From positions 1,364,001 through 1,428,000 of the forward strand of contig JAPEUQ010000011.1 in assembly GCA_027946365.1 (NCBI GenBank): DNA of 64,000 bases, in the 5' to 3' direction. Both the position numbers and the translations under genes were made by a program. This document shows, piece after piece, positions 24,031 through 35,215 of the stretch. The notes below the pieces were generated by a model. That model did no database searches, was not told the DNA's origin, and saw only the letters and a program-made list of their open reading frames with translations. The stretch comes from Kalmusia sp. IMI 367209 (lineage: Eukaryota; Ascomycota; Dothideomycetes; Pleosporales; Didymosphaeriaceae). The stretch's first letter is position 1. Each line of letters opens with the position of its first letter.

Positions 24031-25524
24031 CTAACCAGATAGCATTAATTCGAATAGGATTCCCTGTTCTTTGCATGCCTGTTCCAAATCCACTACAGGC
24101 TCATTGAACACAGACCGTCGCATATCAAGAGTGAACTCAGCAAAGTGCGGCGTAGCTCGCTTCCAGCCTGGCCCCATATCCGTCACCCAAGTCGCTTGTC
24201 GCCTGTCGGTGGTCTCATCATACCACTCATTGTCTTTTCTCTGCCCTGTGAGAAACCTTCTTAAGGCTTCCATTGCCGTGAAGTTGGCCCATATTGGGGA
24301 CTGCACTGCCCAAATATCATCGTTCATGACGAGACGCCGAAGACTCGAAGGTAACAAGTCCACGAGAGGATGGTCATTGATCTCCTGCACTTGACCATAG
24401 AGAATAATGAGTGAGGTTTCGAGAGTTTCGAGAGCGTTGAATTCGTGCAAGGAACCAAGACTGTTGACACACACCCTGGGCAAGTTGGCGACAGATGTTT
24501 CGTTGTCATCGTCAGGGAAAACCTCGTATCGAATGGTCAAATGCTTCAAAGTTCGGCGTACGCGATTCAGAGCTTGTCGGAGTGTTTCCAAACAGAGGGG
24601 CGCTTGAGATGCTGGTATCAGGCAATCATAATCTAGCCTGGCTAGGCTCAGCGTGGTGGCAAGGAGGAGACCTAGTGTGCTTGGAAGTGCTGGTGAGCGT
24701 CGTAGCTGTAGTGTCGTCAGATAGAACGCCATTGGTGCTTGTGGAAACGGCCAGATTGTGTGTCTTAAAGTGTCTTTTTGGATACCATCAGTAAAGGAGA
24801 CGTTAGGGAAGAACGTGAGATCTAAGGTTTTGATGGCCGGTAAATAGAAAAACTTCAGGAATGTTTCGATAGGCACCGGGAGATTTGCGGCGTATCTAAA
24901 CTCTTGACCTGGAGTGGTGTAGGAGATCGTCAAATGAGTCAGCTTCTCGAACCAAGACTGCTTTCCCCACGGGCCCAATGTGCGGTAGAGTGTGCTCCTA
25001 AGCATTGCCGGCAGACGATAATTGTGTATGAGCAGTTCTATGTCCATATGTAAAGATTCCACGCGTGTGCAGTAAGAGATCAGGACCGCAATTCCGGCGT
25101 TCAAGTTTCCCTCTCGCGTCGTTGGGTCGTCACAATCACCTTTCTCTTCACATGGGCAGCCTCCCAATGCTTTTTCAAACATCTCCCAATCGGGTGTTGA
25201 AATGCGATGTGTATGAGCTGGTAGCAAGATGTCGCCGTTGAAGCCAGGTGCATCAAAACCGCGGTAATTGACACTCCGTAACGCTAATTCCTTGATGAAT
25301 TTCCCATGATTGGGGTTTTCGAGAATGCACCGAAGTAATGCAGTAATAGCTGGACCATCAGGTACAGTCGAATCCCATGTGAAGTCGATATTGCGAAACA
25401 TTGCCGGTAACGTGATCGCGCGAATGCTCTTGCATGTCTTGGAGAGGTTATTCAAGTCGCGGAAAGGAGTTTCAAGAATGATCGCTTCTTTGAGTTCAAT
25501 AGGGAGATCTTCGAACGAGGTCAT
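24031..25524 (-). CDS. F-box domain protein
   Basis: A single-exon 497-residue protein that opens with an F-box (MTSFEDLPIELKEAIILETP, continuing through DLNNLSKTCKSIRAITLPAMFRNI), the segment that binds Skp1 in SCF ubiquitin ligases. The remainder contains leucine-rich helices and strands of the irregular kind common in fungal F-box proteins (for example LTTLQLRRSPALPSTLGLLLATTLSLARLDYD), probably a degenerate leucine-rich-repeat substrate-binding region, with a small CPCEEKGDC cysteine cluster near residue 125. No signal peptide or membrane segment. The substrate is unknown. The start codon directly precedes the F-box, which supports it. Confidence 0.85.
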   Translation of the reverse strand: MTSFEDLPIELKEAIILETPFRDLNNLSKTCKSIRAITLPAMFRNIDFTWDSTVPDGPAITALLRCILENPNHGKFIKELALRSVNYRGFDAPGFNGDILLPAHTHRISTPDWEMFEKALGGCPCEEKGDCDDPTTREGNLNAGIAVLISYCTRVESLHMDIELLIHNYRLPAMLRSTLYRTLGPWGKQSWFEKLTHLTISYTTPGQEFRYAANLPVPIETFLKFFYLPAIKTLDLTFFPNVSFTDGIQKDTLRHTIWPFPQAPMAFYLTTLQLRRSPALPSTLGLLLATTLSLARLDYDCLIPASQAPLCLETLRQALNRVRRTLKHLTIRYEVFPDDDNETSVANLPRVCVNSLGSLHEFNALETLETSLIILYGQVQEINDHPLVDLLPSSLRRLVMNDDIWAVQSPIWANFTAMEALRRFLTGQRKDNEWYDETTDRRQATWVTDMGPGWKRATPHFAEFTLDMRRSVFNEPVVDLEQACKEQGILFELMLSG

Positions 25525-27680
25525 GTTGATAGATCTGCTTTTGCAATGCGTGTTGACGCTCGATAGGTGCGCAGTTGTTATTGTCGTCCTCAGAGCTGTA
25601 TGACAGTCGACTGAATTGCAGCCTTGGATGACTTGTGGCGCTATTCTCCGTACAAGGAATTTTGAAGGATGCCTGGGGACCTGATCGGAGGAGGAACGTC
25701 GGGGAATTCAATCGGGGAATATGATCGGCCTTCAGTTGCTTGCTGACTCATCGGTGGTTGTGCAAGCCTCGAAGAGTGCGCAAGGAAACAACGCAAACCT
25801 GATAAAGGCAACAGCCTATTCATGGGCGCTCCGGACATTGAGCTTCAGATAATCTGGAAAATCCATCGCGCTCTTGGTACTCCAAGCTGTCGGTACCATC
25901 GGCGTGACTAATCGTATTGAGCGAAGTGCGAGCCGGCTTGCGGCTCTGCCTTGACATACAGAACGGATTTCATTCCAATAACAGCCTGGAGGTCCCCATA
26001 ATTGGCTGCTTCCCGTATGGCGTAGCATCCAGAGCGTCCTCTGGCTACCTCGTATACATGCTTCGTGTGGCGCGTAAAGAAACGGGAAACGGGTCAGTGG
26101 TCTAGTGAGATGTTGTTCTCCATGTGAGACTGCCCAACCGTTACTAGGGCAGGAGAAGTGGAGAAAGTTAGTCGAAGAGGCTCAAGCTTGGCCGTGGGGT
26201 GGCAGGGGGTGGCGATGGCTAACCGCAATCTGTTGGATGTCTCTGATGGCGGCGTTGCGAAAGCGGTTGAGTGTTGGGGCGGAATGACGGGTGAAGTCCA
26301 AGCGAGGGCGATGGGGATTCGAGCGCTTATATAATTCTGCGCTATCGGTTTTACGAGCCCACCTTCCTCTTCCTTCCTCATCGACCCGACCGACGTCGCG
26401 ACATCTGAGACTCTTACAAACTCCACTAGCGCTACATTTGTATCCCGTTGTCTCGGACTACATTCCCTCCTGTATGGCGCCATTGAATTACTAATTTGAC
26501 TTGCATTAGATGTGTTATCGATAAGTGTGCTCAGAGAGAGGCAACTGATACAACCTAGCTTCCGATTATTGGGATGCTGAATGCTACCGTATACGGCTTC
26601 GGCAAGATCTAGTCTGTTTGCTGTCCCTGCAGAGCGAACATGAGCTCAGGACAAATAGGCCATGAACGCGACGGACTTCGCTACGGAAAGCGGGCCTGTC
26701 TCGAAATGCTATATCGACATATCAGTATAGTATATTCGACTGGCCGCAAGAAAATTACAAAAAGCATCTAATATGCTTGTCATACGCTGTCTTAAATTCG
26801 AAATAGCGTATCAAATAGGTGGTTTATAGTTCATTGATATTGTCAAGAGCTGATGAGCATGAGAGTGCGCAGCATGGAGAGCGTCCCGATGTCCGCTGAT
26901 CTTTACATATCCCGCGATTCGATATCTCAGAGCCTCAAGACTTTGTCGTGACTCCATCATTCAAGCCTGCGCCAGAACGTTCATCGTGCATACTCAGCCC
27001 AATCAACTGCGTGCGAGCGCTAGGTTGGGCCAAATACTAGCACATAGAAAAAGTCATCACCGCCCAAGTCTCATCTTGCGATAATAAGAGCCTCTTCAGT
27101 TCTGCCTCACTTTAACACTGGAGCAACGCACCGCCTTCCCATGCGGACATTGATGACATTGACGCTGTTATGACAGATGTTCATATAGCACACCTTGGAG
27201 CAGCCCCACGCATTGACTGGACACCAGGTCTACACGTACGAACCAGTCACCCTCAACATCAGAGAAATTTGGAACCATTGCTTCACATAATTTGATTGGA
27301 AATAACGACCTGCAGGTGTTCTTGAAAGGAAAGGAAGGGAAGTTGATGATTTGTAGGTCATTGTCATCGAGCCCAGAGCCTTGGAAGAGACCATGGGCGG
27401 GGATGTCGCTGCCTTTGGAGGGAATTGCATTAAACAACGTCTGTTCGAGGGTGCGCCGCCGGATGATACCTTCGTTAGCGGGGGAAGTGTAGATCAACAC
27501 GGCTTAGTTCATGGAGCAACGGACTGCCTTCCATTCGATCGAATGCGCCAAGAAACTCCTGAATATGTTGTTACAAAAAAAGAATTCTAGTCATTCCCCG
27601 GCTTGACGATACCTCGGACATCAAGTTCATGCAACTCATTCGTCTGACCGCAACTCAAATTTTGTGTCTCAACAGCATGA
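25525..27680. other. Intergenic interval
   Basis: About 2.2 kb, AT-richer from 26500 to 27000. Small open frames (for example minus strand 27168-27500) have no recognisable domain or good start codon. No gene supported. Confidence 0.45.
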
Positions 27681-28481
27681 TCATCCTCGCATAGAAGGCG
27701 CTCCAGGCCAGATCTCATAATCTGGAAACCACCGCCAATGAATTCTCTTGGCGAAGTCCAAGATAACTGGGAACTCGTTCTTCAGCAAATCCCTACTCTC
27801 CGGGCCCGCATCGCACACTAGTACACTGACTACAAAACCATACACGGTCGCATCAGCCTCCGACGGTTCTGCTCCTCCAAGCACCCAGAAGCACTCGTCG
27901 CCGCTCGCTTTCCGCCTACTCTCTTCCAGCAAGCCATTGACGCCAATCCAAATCTCTCTAATAAATGCCCGAATCTCGGGGTAAGAGAAGCGACCGGAGC
28001 CTTGCTCATACAGCCTACGAACGTTGGCGCGGTACGCCAGGATTCCGACCAGAAGACGTATGGGATATGGGATGGACCATAGAGCGTGATCGCGCATGGT
28101 ATAATAATTCTTGATCCAGCGTTCATGGCCATGATAGAAGTACAACTTGTCTTCTAAGAGGGCGCGTATCGCGAGATCTTGACCTTTCTGAGCAGCATTG
28201 AGATGTGCATTAATGTCTTCGATAGCGCCCCGTTCAGCCAAACTTCGTAAGATGAGCGTGGAGTCGGCCAGGCATTCCGTAGGCTCACTCGGGGTCGCGA
28301 GCTCCAAATATGGTATTTTGCCTTTAGGTCCTGAGCGTGGCGACCCTGCTGCGCAGAGGTATGCGGTGTTTGAGGTACGTAGGCGGAATTCCACTTTGGT
28401 GGCGAAGGGCGACCACACGTATCTTCCTGGTTCGTTCCAGCCGCGATAGAGTGTTATGGTGGGTGAAATTTTGGCTTCCAT
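27681..28481 (-). CDS. FAX/metaxin-like glutathione S-transferase-fold protein
   Basis: A single-exon protein of 266 residues with the thioredoxin-like N-terminal and all-helical C-terminal domains of the GST superfamily, closest in style to failed-axon-connections/metaxin-like proteins. Visible family features are LYRGWNEPGRYVWSPFATKVEFRLR near the N-terminus, GPKGKIPYLEL (the cis-proline region of the thioredoxin fold), LADSTLILRSLAERG, and in the C-terminal domain FWVLGGAEPSEADATVYGFV. The open frame extends upstream, but the first ATG is at 28481 (MEAKISPTITLYRG), immediately before the domain, so that start is used. Such proteins may bind glutathione or act in mitochondrial sorting; the exact role is not known here. 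Confidence 0.85.
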   Translation of the reverse strand: MEAKISPTITLYRGWNEPGRYVWSPFATKVEFRLRTSNTAYLCAAGSPRSGPKGKIPYLELATPSEPTECLADSTLILRSLAERGAIEDINAHLNAAQKGQDLAIRALLEDKLYFYHGHERWIKNYYTMRDHALWSIPYPIRLLVGILAYRANVRRLYEQGSGRFSYPEIRAFIREIWIGVNGLLEESRRKASGDECFWVLGGAEPSEADATVYGFVVSVLVCDAGPESRDLLKNEFPVILDFAKRIHWRWFPDYEIWPGAPSMRG

Positions 28482-29521
28482 AACGTTGTAGAGGTATTGG
28501 AGATTTTGGAAACTATGGATAGGATGGAAATACCTGACAATGGGCAGATTAGGGTAAGGAAAGGGGTGCAGGTGCTTGTTCTGATTGATAAATGCATTTG
28601 TGGTGCTTCTCTGAGCTGGCTTTATATGATTCACAATAGTACGAGAGTTGTCCGCTCCCTCGTACAAAGAGCTGACTCACGACGTTCCATACGAGCGCCA
28701 GTGCGAATTTGTATTGTGATGGAGGTATGTCATCATCAATGGAAGCGCACGGTTCTCACGGAGAATGGCTAGATAGAAGACGACGTGTTTTGATAATAAA
28801 GAAGCAGAAGAAAGACGATGGTGGCGAAGGGAAAACGCGCTCCGACGCGGCACGAAGATTAGGAGCTTGGGCCACGCTCTTACTATCGATTGTGGTGAGC
28901 TGCGAAGGCCAAACACTCGGTCCACAGGACTGATGCGTCTCGCTCCAGCCTGTGCAGAGCTAACAAGATATGCCTCGGGCACCGTGTGAGATGGAGTTCG
29001 ATGTCAAAGAGGAAAACGTGTCCGACTAATCGGTTAGTTAGGGGTGTGCGCACATGCATCGTTGGAAGGTAGGACCGCCTCACCCCACCCATCAGACATT
29101 CACTACTCTTTACTCGATACAAACCCAGAGCAACACACAGGCAATCGCCATGGCATGCGACGTCCAGCCTTTACCGCGCCCTCAAGCCTATGCGCAAACT
29201 TTCCTTTCCCTCATCACCCCGCTCCGCAGGCGCAGTGACCAGCGCCCCCGCCCCAGGCTCCTTCCATCAGGCAACGAGCCGACTCGGTGTTATAGCCAAC
29301 ACTGCACACAGCTTCTCTGCCCCGGCCTCGCCTTTCTCGTGGTTGTACTAGCCACTCTCACAGTTGCTGCCACCTCCACATAACGCCCACTTGCCCGCCG
29401 GGAACAGCACCCACCACCAACACCCGCCTGTCTACCGCATCTGGCAATGTAGGTAGCGCCGCGAGCCACCGTCCTGGCAGAATACATGCTCATGTGTCTC
29501 CAGCCTAGCTTTCCCGCCGAC
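28482..29521. other. Divergent intergenic interval
   Basis: Separates the minus-strand GST-fold gene from the plus-strand acidic protein gene and contains both promoters. A 109-codon plus-strand frame at 29054-29383 is proline/arginine rich with a hydrophobic end but has no supporting feature. Confidence 0.45.
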
Positions 29522-29925
29522 ATGTCCTCCTCCGGGGATCAAGAGTCCCCCTTCATGCACATCCCGACCGAGGTTCGCGGTATCATCTACAACTATGTGG
29601 CTAGCACCCGCAACATCAAGTCGCGCGACGTTCTTCGCTACTGGTTCGAGAAGAAAGATATCCAAGAGACTATTACCGAGCGCCAGAAGAAGGACAACCA
29701 CGACGCGAATGTCACTTACGTAGCCGGCTACAACCACGAGTACGATGAGAATAGCGAGCCCGAGGAGGAAGGTGAACAAGTCGTTGAAGATGAGAGCGAC
29801 GTGGAGAGCTCAGGGTAAGCAAGGGTACCTATTTTGCCCGGCCACTGGGCTGTGCATTCCATACTCCTCGGAACGGCAGCTAACATATGACCCAGGGACG
29901 AGGACCAGGATGATGAGAGTGGTGA

Positions 29926-30001
<76 letters not shown>

Positions 30002-30946
30002 AACAACAACAACAACAACGACCATAACAACGAAGATGACGAAGATTACGAGCACGATGCGGAAGAGGATAACGAGAACCAAGGGGTTGGTGGCGAGGAC
30101 CAGGAGTCGGTTGACAACGAGGACGAGAGCGGGGACGAGGACGTAAATGTTGATGAGGACCATAACGATGAGGGTGCCGACATCGACATGGTTGATGCTC
30201 AGGATACGGACCAAGATGAAAACAGTGAGGAAGAGTCTGAACTCCAGCAGGAGCAAGTTGATGTCGACGCTCAGGGCGCAGAAGCTGTGCAAGACATAGA
30301 CATGGTTGATGGACACGACACGGCTGCTCTAATGGCTCCGGTGCGCAAGGTTATCAAACCGGCGGCCAAATGGCGCCATGTCCCCAAGTTCATGCGATTC
30401 ACCCAGTGTCCGCCGCCTGCTGACCTATTTCTGATCTCGAAGAAGATCAGTATCGAAGCGAAGAATTGGTTCTACGATGTTGCGACATTGAAGATCGATG
30501 CCACCGCTAGCTTCCTCCATTTTAGTTTTTTTGAAATCTCCCTGGAAAAACTCGCAGATGCCGTCTTCTCACCCATGAAAAGTGTTAGAAAGGCTGACAT
30601 CACCTTTGTCTGGGACACTACTTGGATTAGGGCCGAGTCCAGTGGTTATGCTCAAGCCGTCTTTCCCGCGTTCTTGAACAAACGCGCCGATTTCATCGTC
30701 AAGATATTACTGCGTGCTCCCGAGCTCCAGAAGGTCGTTGTTCACTGGCATGACTCGGCCGAAGATGAGGAAGCCAGAGCGGTGATGGCTGAGATATTGG
30801 AACTGTTCATCATGAGTCTCAAGGCTGCAGTTGAGACTACGGTACACTATATTGCTCCAGACGCAAAGCCACGCGCCAAGAGCCGCGCTGGCAAGCAGCG
30901 TCTGGAGTTCCAGGCCATCATGGACAACGGCGGCGATACCATGTAG
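29522..30946 (+). CDS. Acidic low-complexity protein with F-box-like/2EXR-like N-terminus
   Basis: A protein of about 447 residues from exons 29522-29814 and 29896-30946, joined by an 81-base intron (GTAAGC...CCCAG) in phase 2. The start region (FMHIPTEVRGIIYNYV) resembles the short LPxEIRxxIYxYV motif of fungal F-box-like and 2EXR proteins. The splice leads into a strongly acidic region: 13 Asp codons in a row, then alternating Asp-Asn and Asn runs, then about 110 residues of Glu/Asp-rich sequence with two related IDMVDA/IDMVDG segments. The C-terminal 200 residues (from KPAAKWRHVPKFMRF) look globular, with no known family recognised. An in-frame ATG at 29486 is an alternative start. Function unknown; acidic tracts suggest binding to basic nuclear proteins, which is inference. 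Confidence 0.72.
29930..30019 (+). repeat. Coding GAC / GACAAC / AAC trinucleotide tract
   Basis: Thirteen GAC triplets from 29930 to 29968, then alternating AAC and GAC, then an AAC run, all in frame, encoding poly-Asp, an Asp-Asn alternation and poly-Asn. The gradual change from GAC to AAC indicates expansion of a mixed unit. Likely variable in length between strains. Confidence 0.9.
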
Positions 30947-32133
30947 TCTAGCTTCCTCTCTCTCTCCAGGCTTCACCCCAACGACCCCGTGTCCTGTTGG
31001 GCAAAGCTTACACATCACCTTGAAGCCTCACGACAGAGATAGGGAGTCATCTCGTGGAGCTTACGTCTTCTTGTGTATAGAACAAATGCTTGGGGATGGA
31101 CGCGGTTATGGTTTTCCTGATGGAGTCTCAGGATACGCCAGCGAAGCGAGGCGTCTTGGCATGCCGAATGATACATGTCGATAAAACGACTACAAACTTT
31201 TTTCTCCTGACTATGTTCCCTCTTTGTGTGACACGGTAGATTTGACAATGCATGCATAGTGACAATAAAGCGATAGGCCACCAATGCGTAGCACAGTGTG
31301 CTTCGTTTTCTTCGTCTGTGCGCCTTCATGAACTTACACTACCTTATAGTTCCGTGATGTTTGTAAAGCTTGTCATCCGACTATTCAAGATATTCTGTAC
31401 AATATCAAGTTCAGAATTCGGGAATGCGTTGTAGGGCGCCCTATTCCAAGGATAGGGACTATATCCAAACTCACTACGCCGCGCTTTTCCAAGACCTTCA
31501 TCGTTCTGACTTGCGCGATGGTTCGAGACCCAAATTGCAAGTGCACACTCTGCACTAGGCCTGATTGAACATTCACTTCCACACCCAAAGGAGTTATGTA
31601 TATCTCCCCCGTCAAAAAAGCCCCGACTCTCAACAATAAAAAGCAATCGCTTTCAAGTTACGAATATTCGATCTTCAAAGTTACAGTTCCGCAGACAAGT
31701 GTGTCCACCTCACAAACGATAAAGCACTGAATCATTCCCTGAATCTGGTCCGTCGCATCTACAGGAGTTTTGACACACAATTAGTGAGTCAAGAACTCTT
31801 TATGATCAGGATTCTCTGCAGCCTCCTCGTCAGAATCCTACTCCAGTGCATGAGTACACTTCATCGGGCACACTATGAATCACTGTCGAACGTCGCATTT
31901 GCCACAGATTATGGTTCAATGCGCACAAAGCAAGGCGATAGTTGCAGGGTGTGGTCATAAGTACCATCCTGAACACTGCTAATTTCGTGGTTGAGTAGAG
32001 GTGTGCGGGTACAAGTCTCCATGTCTTGCAGCGATCTTTACGGCGCCTATGTGGCAGAGAGGGTCAAAAATGTAATCGTGATATTCCACATTCACTTGAT
32101 GATACAGCTTTGTCTCAGGGAATCATGCTCTGC
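30947..32133. other. Intergenic interval
   Basis: 3' side of both flanking genes (convergent). Several short frames around 31344-31646 lack any recognisable feature. No gene supported. Confidence 0.5.
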
Positions 32134-32957
32134 TCAAGTACCACCCATCTCCCACGGCATCTTCAGAGGCTCTCCCTCTAGCTCCCACACTCCGTCTTTA
32201 GGCCTCCACATAGGGTAGACCGGCGTCGGAGTCAACTCATGCACGCACTTCCTCCACACATCGCTTGCGTAATTCTTCTCCATGTCGAACTGCATCTTGA
32301 AGAGTGAACGGAAGCCGTGATTTTCGTACAAGGGCTTCCCCATTGATGAGGCCTCCATCCAACACTCGAGTCCTAGGTCATCCGCACGCAAAGTACCAAT
32401 CTTCATGAGAAGCGAGCCGATACCTTGACGTCGGTATGTTGGCAGAACGGCCATCCAGTTTAGTGCTGCGCTATCAGAGGAACTCGCAGAGACTCATTAT
32501 TGTTTTTGGAAGACTCACCCAGATGCGGTCTCTTCATCCAGTTCGTCCTCGGCAAGTAGACTTGCCTCATGACCTCCTCGCAGAAATCTCGATAATCGCC
32601 TTCCGGCCACCACGGTGCTCGCAGAGTTGGCACTCCTTCAGTGAACGGATTCTCTTTATGTATCTCCCACTGTGCGCACCCAACCACTGATCCCGTGGTG
32701 ATATGCTGGACGTAGTACCAGTTGCTAGTAGGTGTAGCTTGATGGTTTTCCCAGAAGCGGGTCTTCGATTCGGCGAGGGCGGCAGCGCGTGAGGATGGTG
32801 TAAAACCCAGGACGGGAAAGAAGAGCTGAGCATATGTGTCGTAGGGATCGTAGTTTGCAGCCCAGATCACGTCCATTATGGCGTCCATGTCGGATCTACT
32901 CTTCATTGCTTTGACGGCATACTGAGACTGCATTTTGGGTTGCAGAATCGAGCCCAT
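32134..32957 (-). CDS. GNAT-family N-acetyltransferase
   Basis: A 256-residue protein from exons 32957-32519 and 32465-32134, with a 53-base intron (GTGAGT...GCGCAG) in phase 1. The acetyl-CoA-binding motif A is visible just after the splice: ALNWMAVLPTYRRQGIGSLLM, with the R/Q-x-x-G-x-G/A loop as RRQGIG. It is followed by the usual LGLECWMEASSMGKPLYENHGF strand-helix pattern of fungal GNAT proteins. The N-terminal part (VWAANYDPYDTYAQLFFP-like region and NWYYVQHITTGSVVGCAQWE) matches fungal relatives of unknown substrate. Start placed at ATG 32957; a second ATG (MQSQYAVKAM) nine codons on is equally possible. It is transcribed away from the UstYa-like gene at 33678; a tailoring role for the peptide made there is possible but only inference. 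Confidence 0.88.
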
Positions 32958-33677
32958 TTCCGAGGTGCTCACTGGACGTACGGAGATGTTTTAGAAGGTT
33001 TGTGGTCGACTTGCCGCGGAATCGAAGCCTGCTGCTGTTAGATTAATGCACAGCTTGACATGACCTTGTGATGCCTGAAACAGCAATCGCACACATACCT
33101 GATGGCTATTATTATCTTTATCAATAGGGGACCTTGTTTGTTATATTGGACTGATGTTGACAATCCGGGTAAGTAGGAGGGCTTACTTCCGAATTGAGGT
33201 ACAGTCACTCGCACGTGTGAGTCTCACCAGCACATTGTGTAGATAGCGACCGTTGTTTGTCTGGCCCGGCCAAGCTCAAAAGGGAAGCTGCTCGCAGCCT
33301 GCTTTTCCTGGCCTAGTGTCTTGGCGCAACAATTGGTTGCACCGCGGGCAAGAACCACGTTTCACAACCCCTCACTCATCAATCGCCCCCGACGCTGTTT
33401 ACGCGCGTATCACAAACCTTGTCGCAATGCTTTACTTACGGCCCCTTGCGTGTCGGTAGTTCGGGGGCTGGCCGTCGTCCGCCTCCAAGGGCGCCGATGC
33501 CGCTTGCCTGCCATTCATCGGTGGCCCGAGCTCAGTAGCTGAGAAGGGCTTGGCAGTCCAGGCCGTTCTCGAGCCGCTGTACCGCACGGCTAGAGCGGTG
33601 GTCCAAGAACATTGCCCATCTGTCGCGTCTGTCGCCGTGCGCTTCGCTCATCTGCCACGATTGTCTCGAAACCAGCG
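32958..33677. other. Divergent promoter region between GNAT and UstYa-like genes
   Basis: A 720-base region between divergently transcribed genes. Short plus-strand frames have no recognisable domain. If the two genes are co-regulated, shared elements should lie here; none could be named. Confidence 0.5.
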
Positions 33678-34623
33678 ATGAACCAAGCATATCGCCTTCT
33701 GAGTGGGGATGAGGAGAGTGTCGCCGAGGAGAAGGAATTTGGTTTGAGCGAGCATGTTGGGTTGGCGATAAGTCGTCGACGCGCTCTCTTCATATGCGTA
33801 GCGACTCTCTTGATGTCTCTCTTCGTCAACGTCGTGCTTGTGATTGACAATGTTCGCCTGCGCCATTCATCCGGTGATCGCGGAAGAACCAAGTACAGTG
33901 AGTATAACCCGTATGACCTCCGTCCGGTCTCTAACAGCAGTAGGTGGCATCACATTTGACACTACGGTTCCCTTCCACTCTTATACAGAATATTGGAGTC
34001 CGAACATCAGTCACGAAGCTTCAGATGCCGCCTGGGATGCGATAGACACCAACCCAATGGCAGTGTCTCTTCATGACGACTTCGCGAAACAAGTCGGGCT
34101 CGGGTCATCTACGCGCTTTCCTTGGGACACGGAGCGTAGTGTCTATTATGTGAAAGGCTTTCACGACTTGCACTGTCTGGTATGTCTCTAGTGGCCATAA
34201 GGGACAGCTTGTTGCTTATTCCTTCCGTAGAAACTCATACGTAGAGCAATCGTCTCTAAGCATAATCAAGAGAACCACACATTCGCCCTCAGTCACCTAT
34301 TTCACTGCTTAGACGGGCTGCGACAAGACATCATGTGCACAGCCGACGACACACCCATGCCGGCACCAATTGCCCATCACGTTGGCGATGGCCAGCTTCG
34401 ACGATGCCGTGATTGGGGTAAGCTGAAGGCCTGGGCCACACGCCCCGATCAGCACGCTTGTCACGAGTTCGATGACTATCGCGAGGCTACCAATACACTC
34501 GAGCTATTCGCCCACTGCCCACAAAATTCGCCTTACCGTTCCATCATGGAGGCGTATTTTCAGTATCATGGTCACAAGGACCCTTACGAACTGAAGGATT
34601 CCGAAGACAGAGTTATTTTCTAG
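33678..34623 (+). CDS. UstYa-family (DUF3328) oxidase-like membrane protein
   Basis: A 283-residue protein from exons 33678-33897, 33941-34179 and 34231-34623. The first intron (GTGAGT...AACAGCAG) ends in a NAGNAG tandem acceptor, both choices keeping frame; the second is GTATGT...CCGTAG. A short cytosolic N-terminus is followed by one membrane segment (about 36-56) and a lumenal domain. The two HxxHC motifs that define the UstYa family are present: HDLHC (148-152), just before the second intron, and HLFHC (175-179), followed by LDGLRQDIMCTAD. UstYa proteins carry out oxidative cyclisation or related steps on ribosomally made peptides (ustiloxin, asperipin, phomopsin). A Kex2-type repeat precursor lies 592 bases downstream on the same strand, which is the expected partner. 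Start is the first ATG that places the membrane anchor near the N-terminus. Confidence 0.92.
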
Positions 34624-35215
34624 TCCGCAGATAGAGGCAGCTGCTCGTTGGTGCTTGGTGAGGAAGGCTGGGGGTTGGCAGCATTGCACATGTGAGATCG
34701 TGCCATGGTAAGGCAATGCGAGCTTCTGAGTGGTGCAAAGTTCTGTACTCAACTCATAGTTTCCGGTCACCGTTACAATCGGCATGGAGCGAACTACAAT
34801 GTTACAGGGTCCGAGAACTATCGGAAGTACGGCTGAGATCATTCACCTCTCATAGCCATCTCGGTGCCGAAATCTAGCTTTTTGGCCCCTCGAAATCTGG
34901 CTGATCCGGTGTACCGGTTTCAACGTAGCATGAGAGAGCGGTTGTTGTGCGACCAATGGTCATGTACCAACTGCCACGCATGGTCTTCAATGAGCTGGTG
35001 TGCTGTACAATCTATTGTTTGCGAATTGTGGATACCCTGTGGGGCCTCCAGCTGGCCTTGCTCTACAAGATTCATTTAACAAGTCAAGCTTTCGAGTCAG
35101 CTCACTCACAGGATATTCATTCACTCTCGCACGATTTTCAAGAAGTAGTAAGTCAACAAGATACAGAACTCTTACAAATCTTGATACATGAACAGTAATT
35201 GCAACGATTCACACA
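34624..35215. other. Spacer between UstYa-like gene and peptide precursor
   Basis: A 592-base stretch containing the 3' end of the UstYa-like gene and the promoter of the precursor gene. No clear TATA box. No gene seen. Confidence 0.5.

Noticed and set aside
27168..27500. 110-codon minus-strand frame with some protein-like segments
   Set aside because: No ATG at the expected end, no family recognised; not enough support.
29810..30316. Minus-strand frame with a long poly-valine run
   Set aside because: It is the reverse complement of the GAC/AAC tract of the acidic protein gene; the hydrophobic look is an artefact of the repeat.
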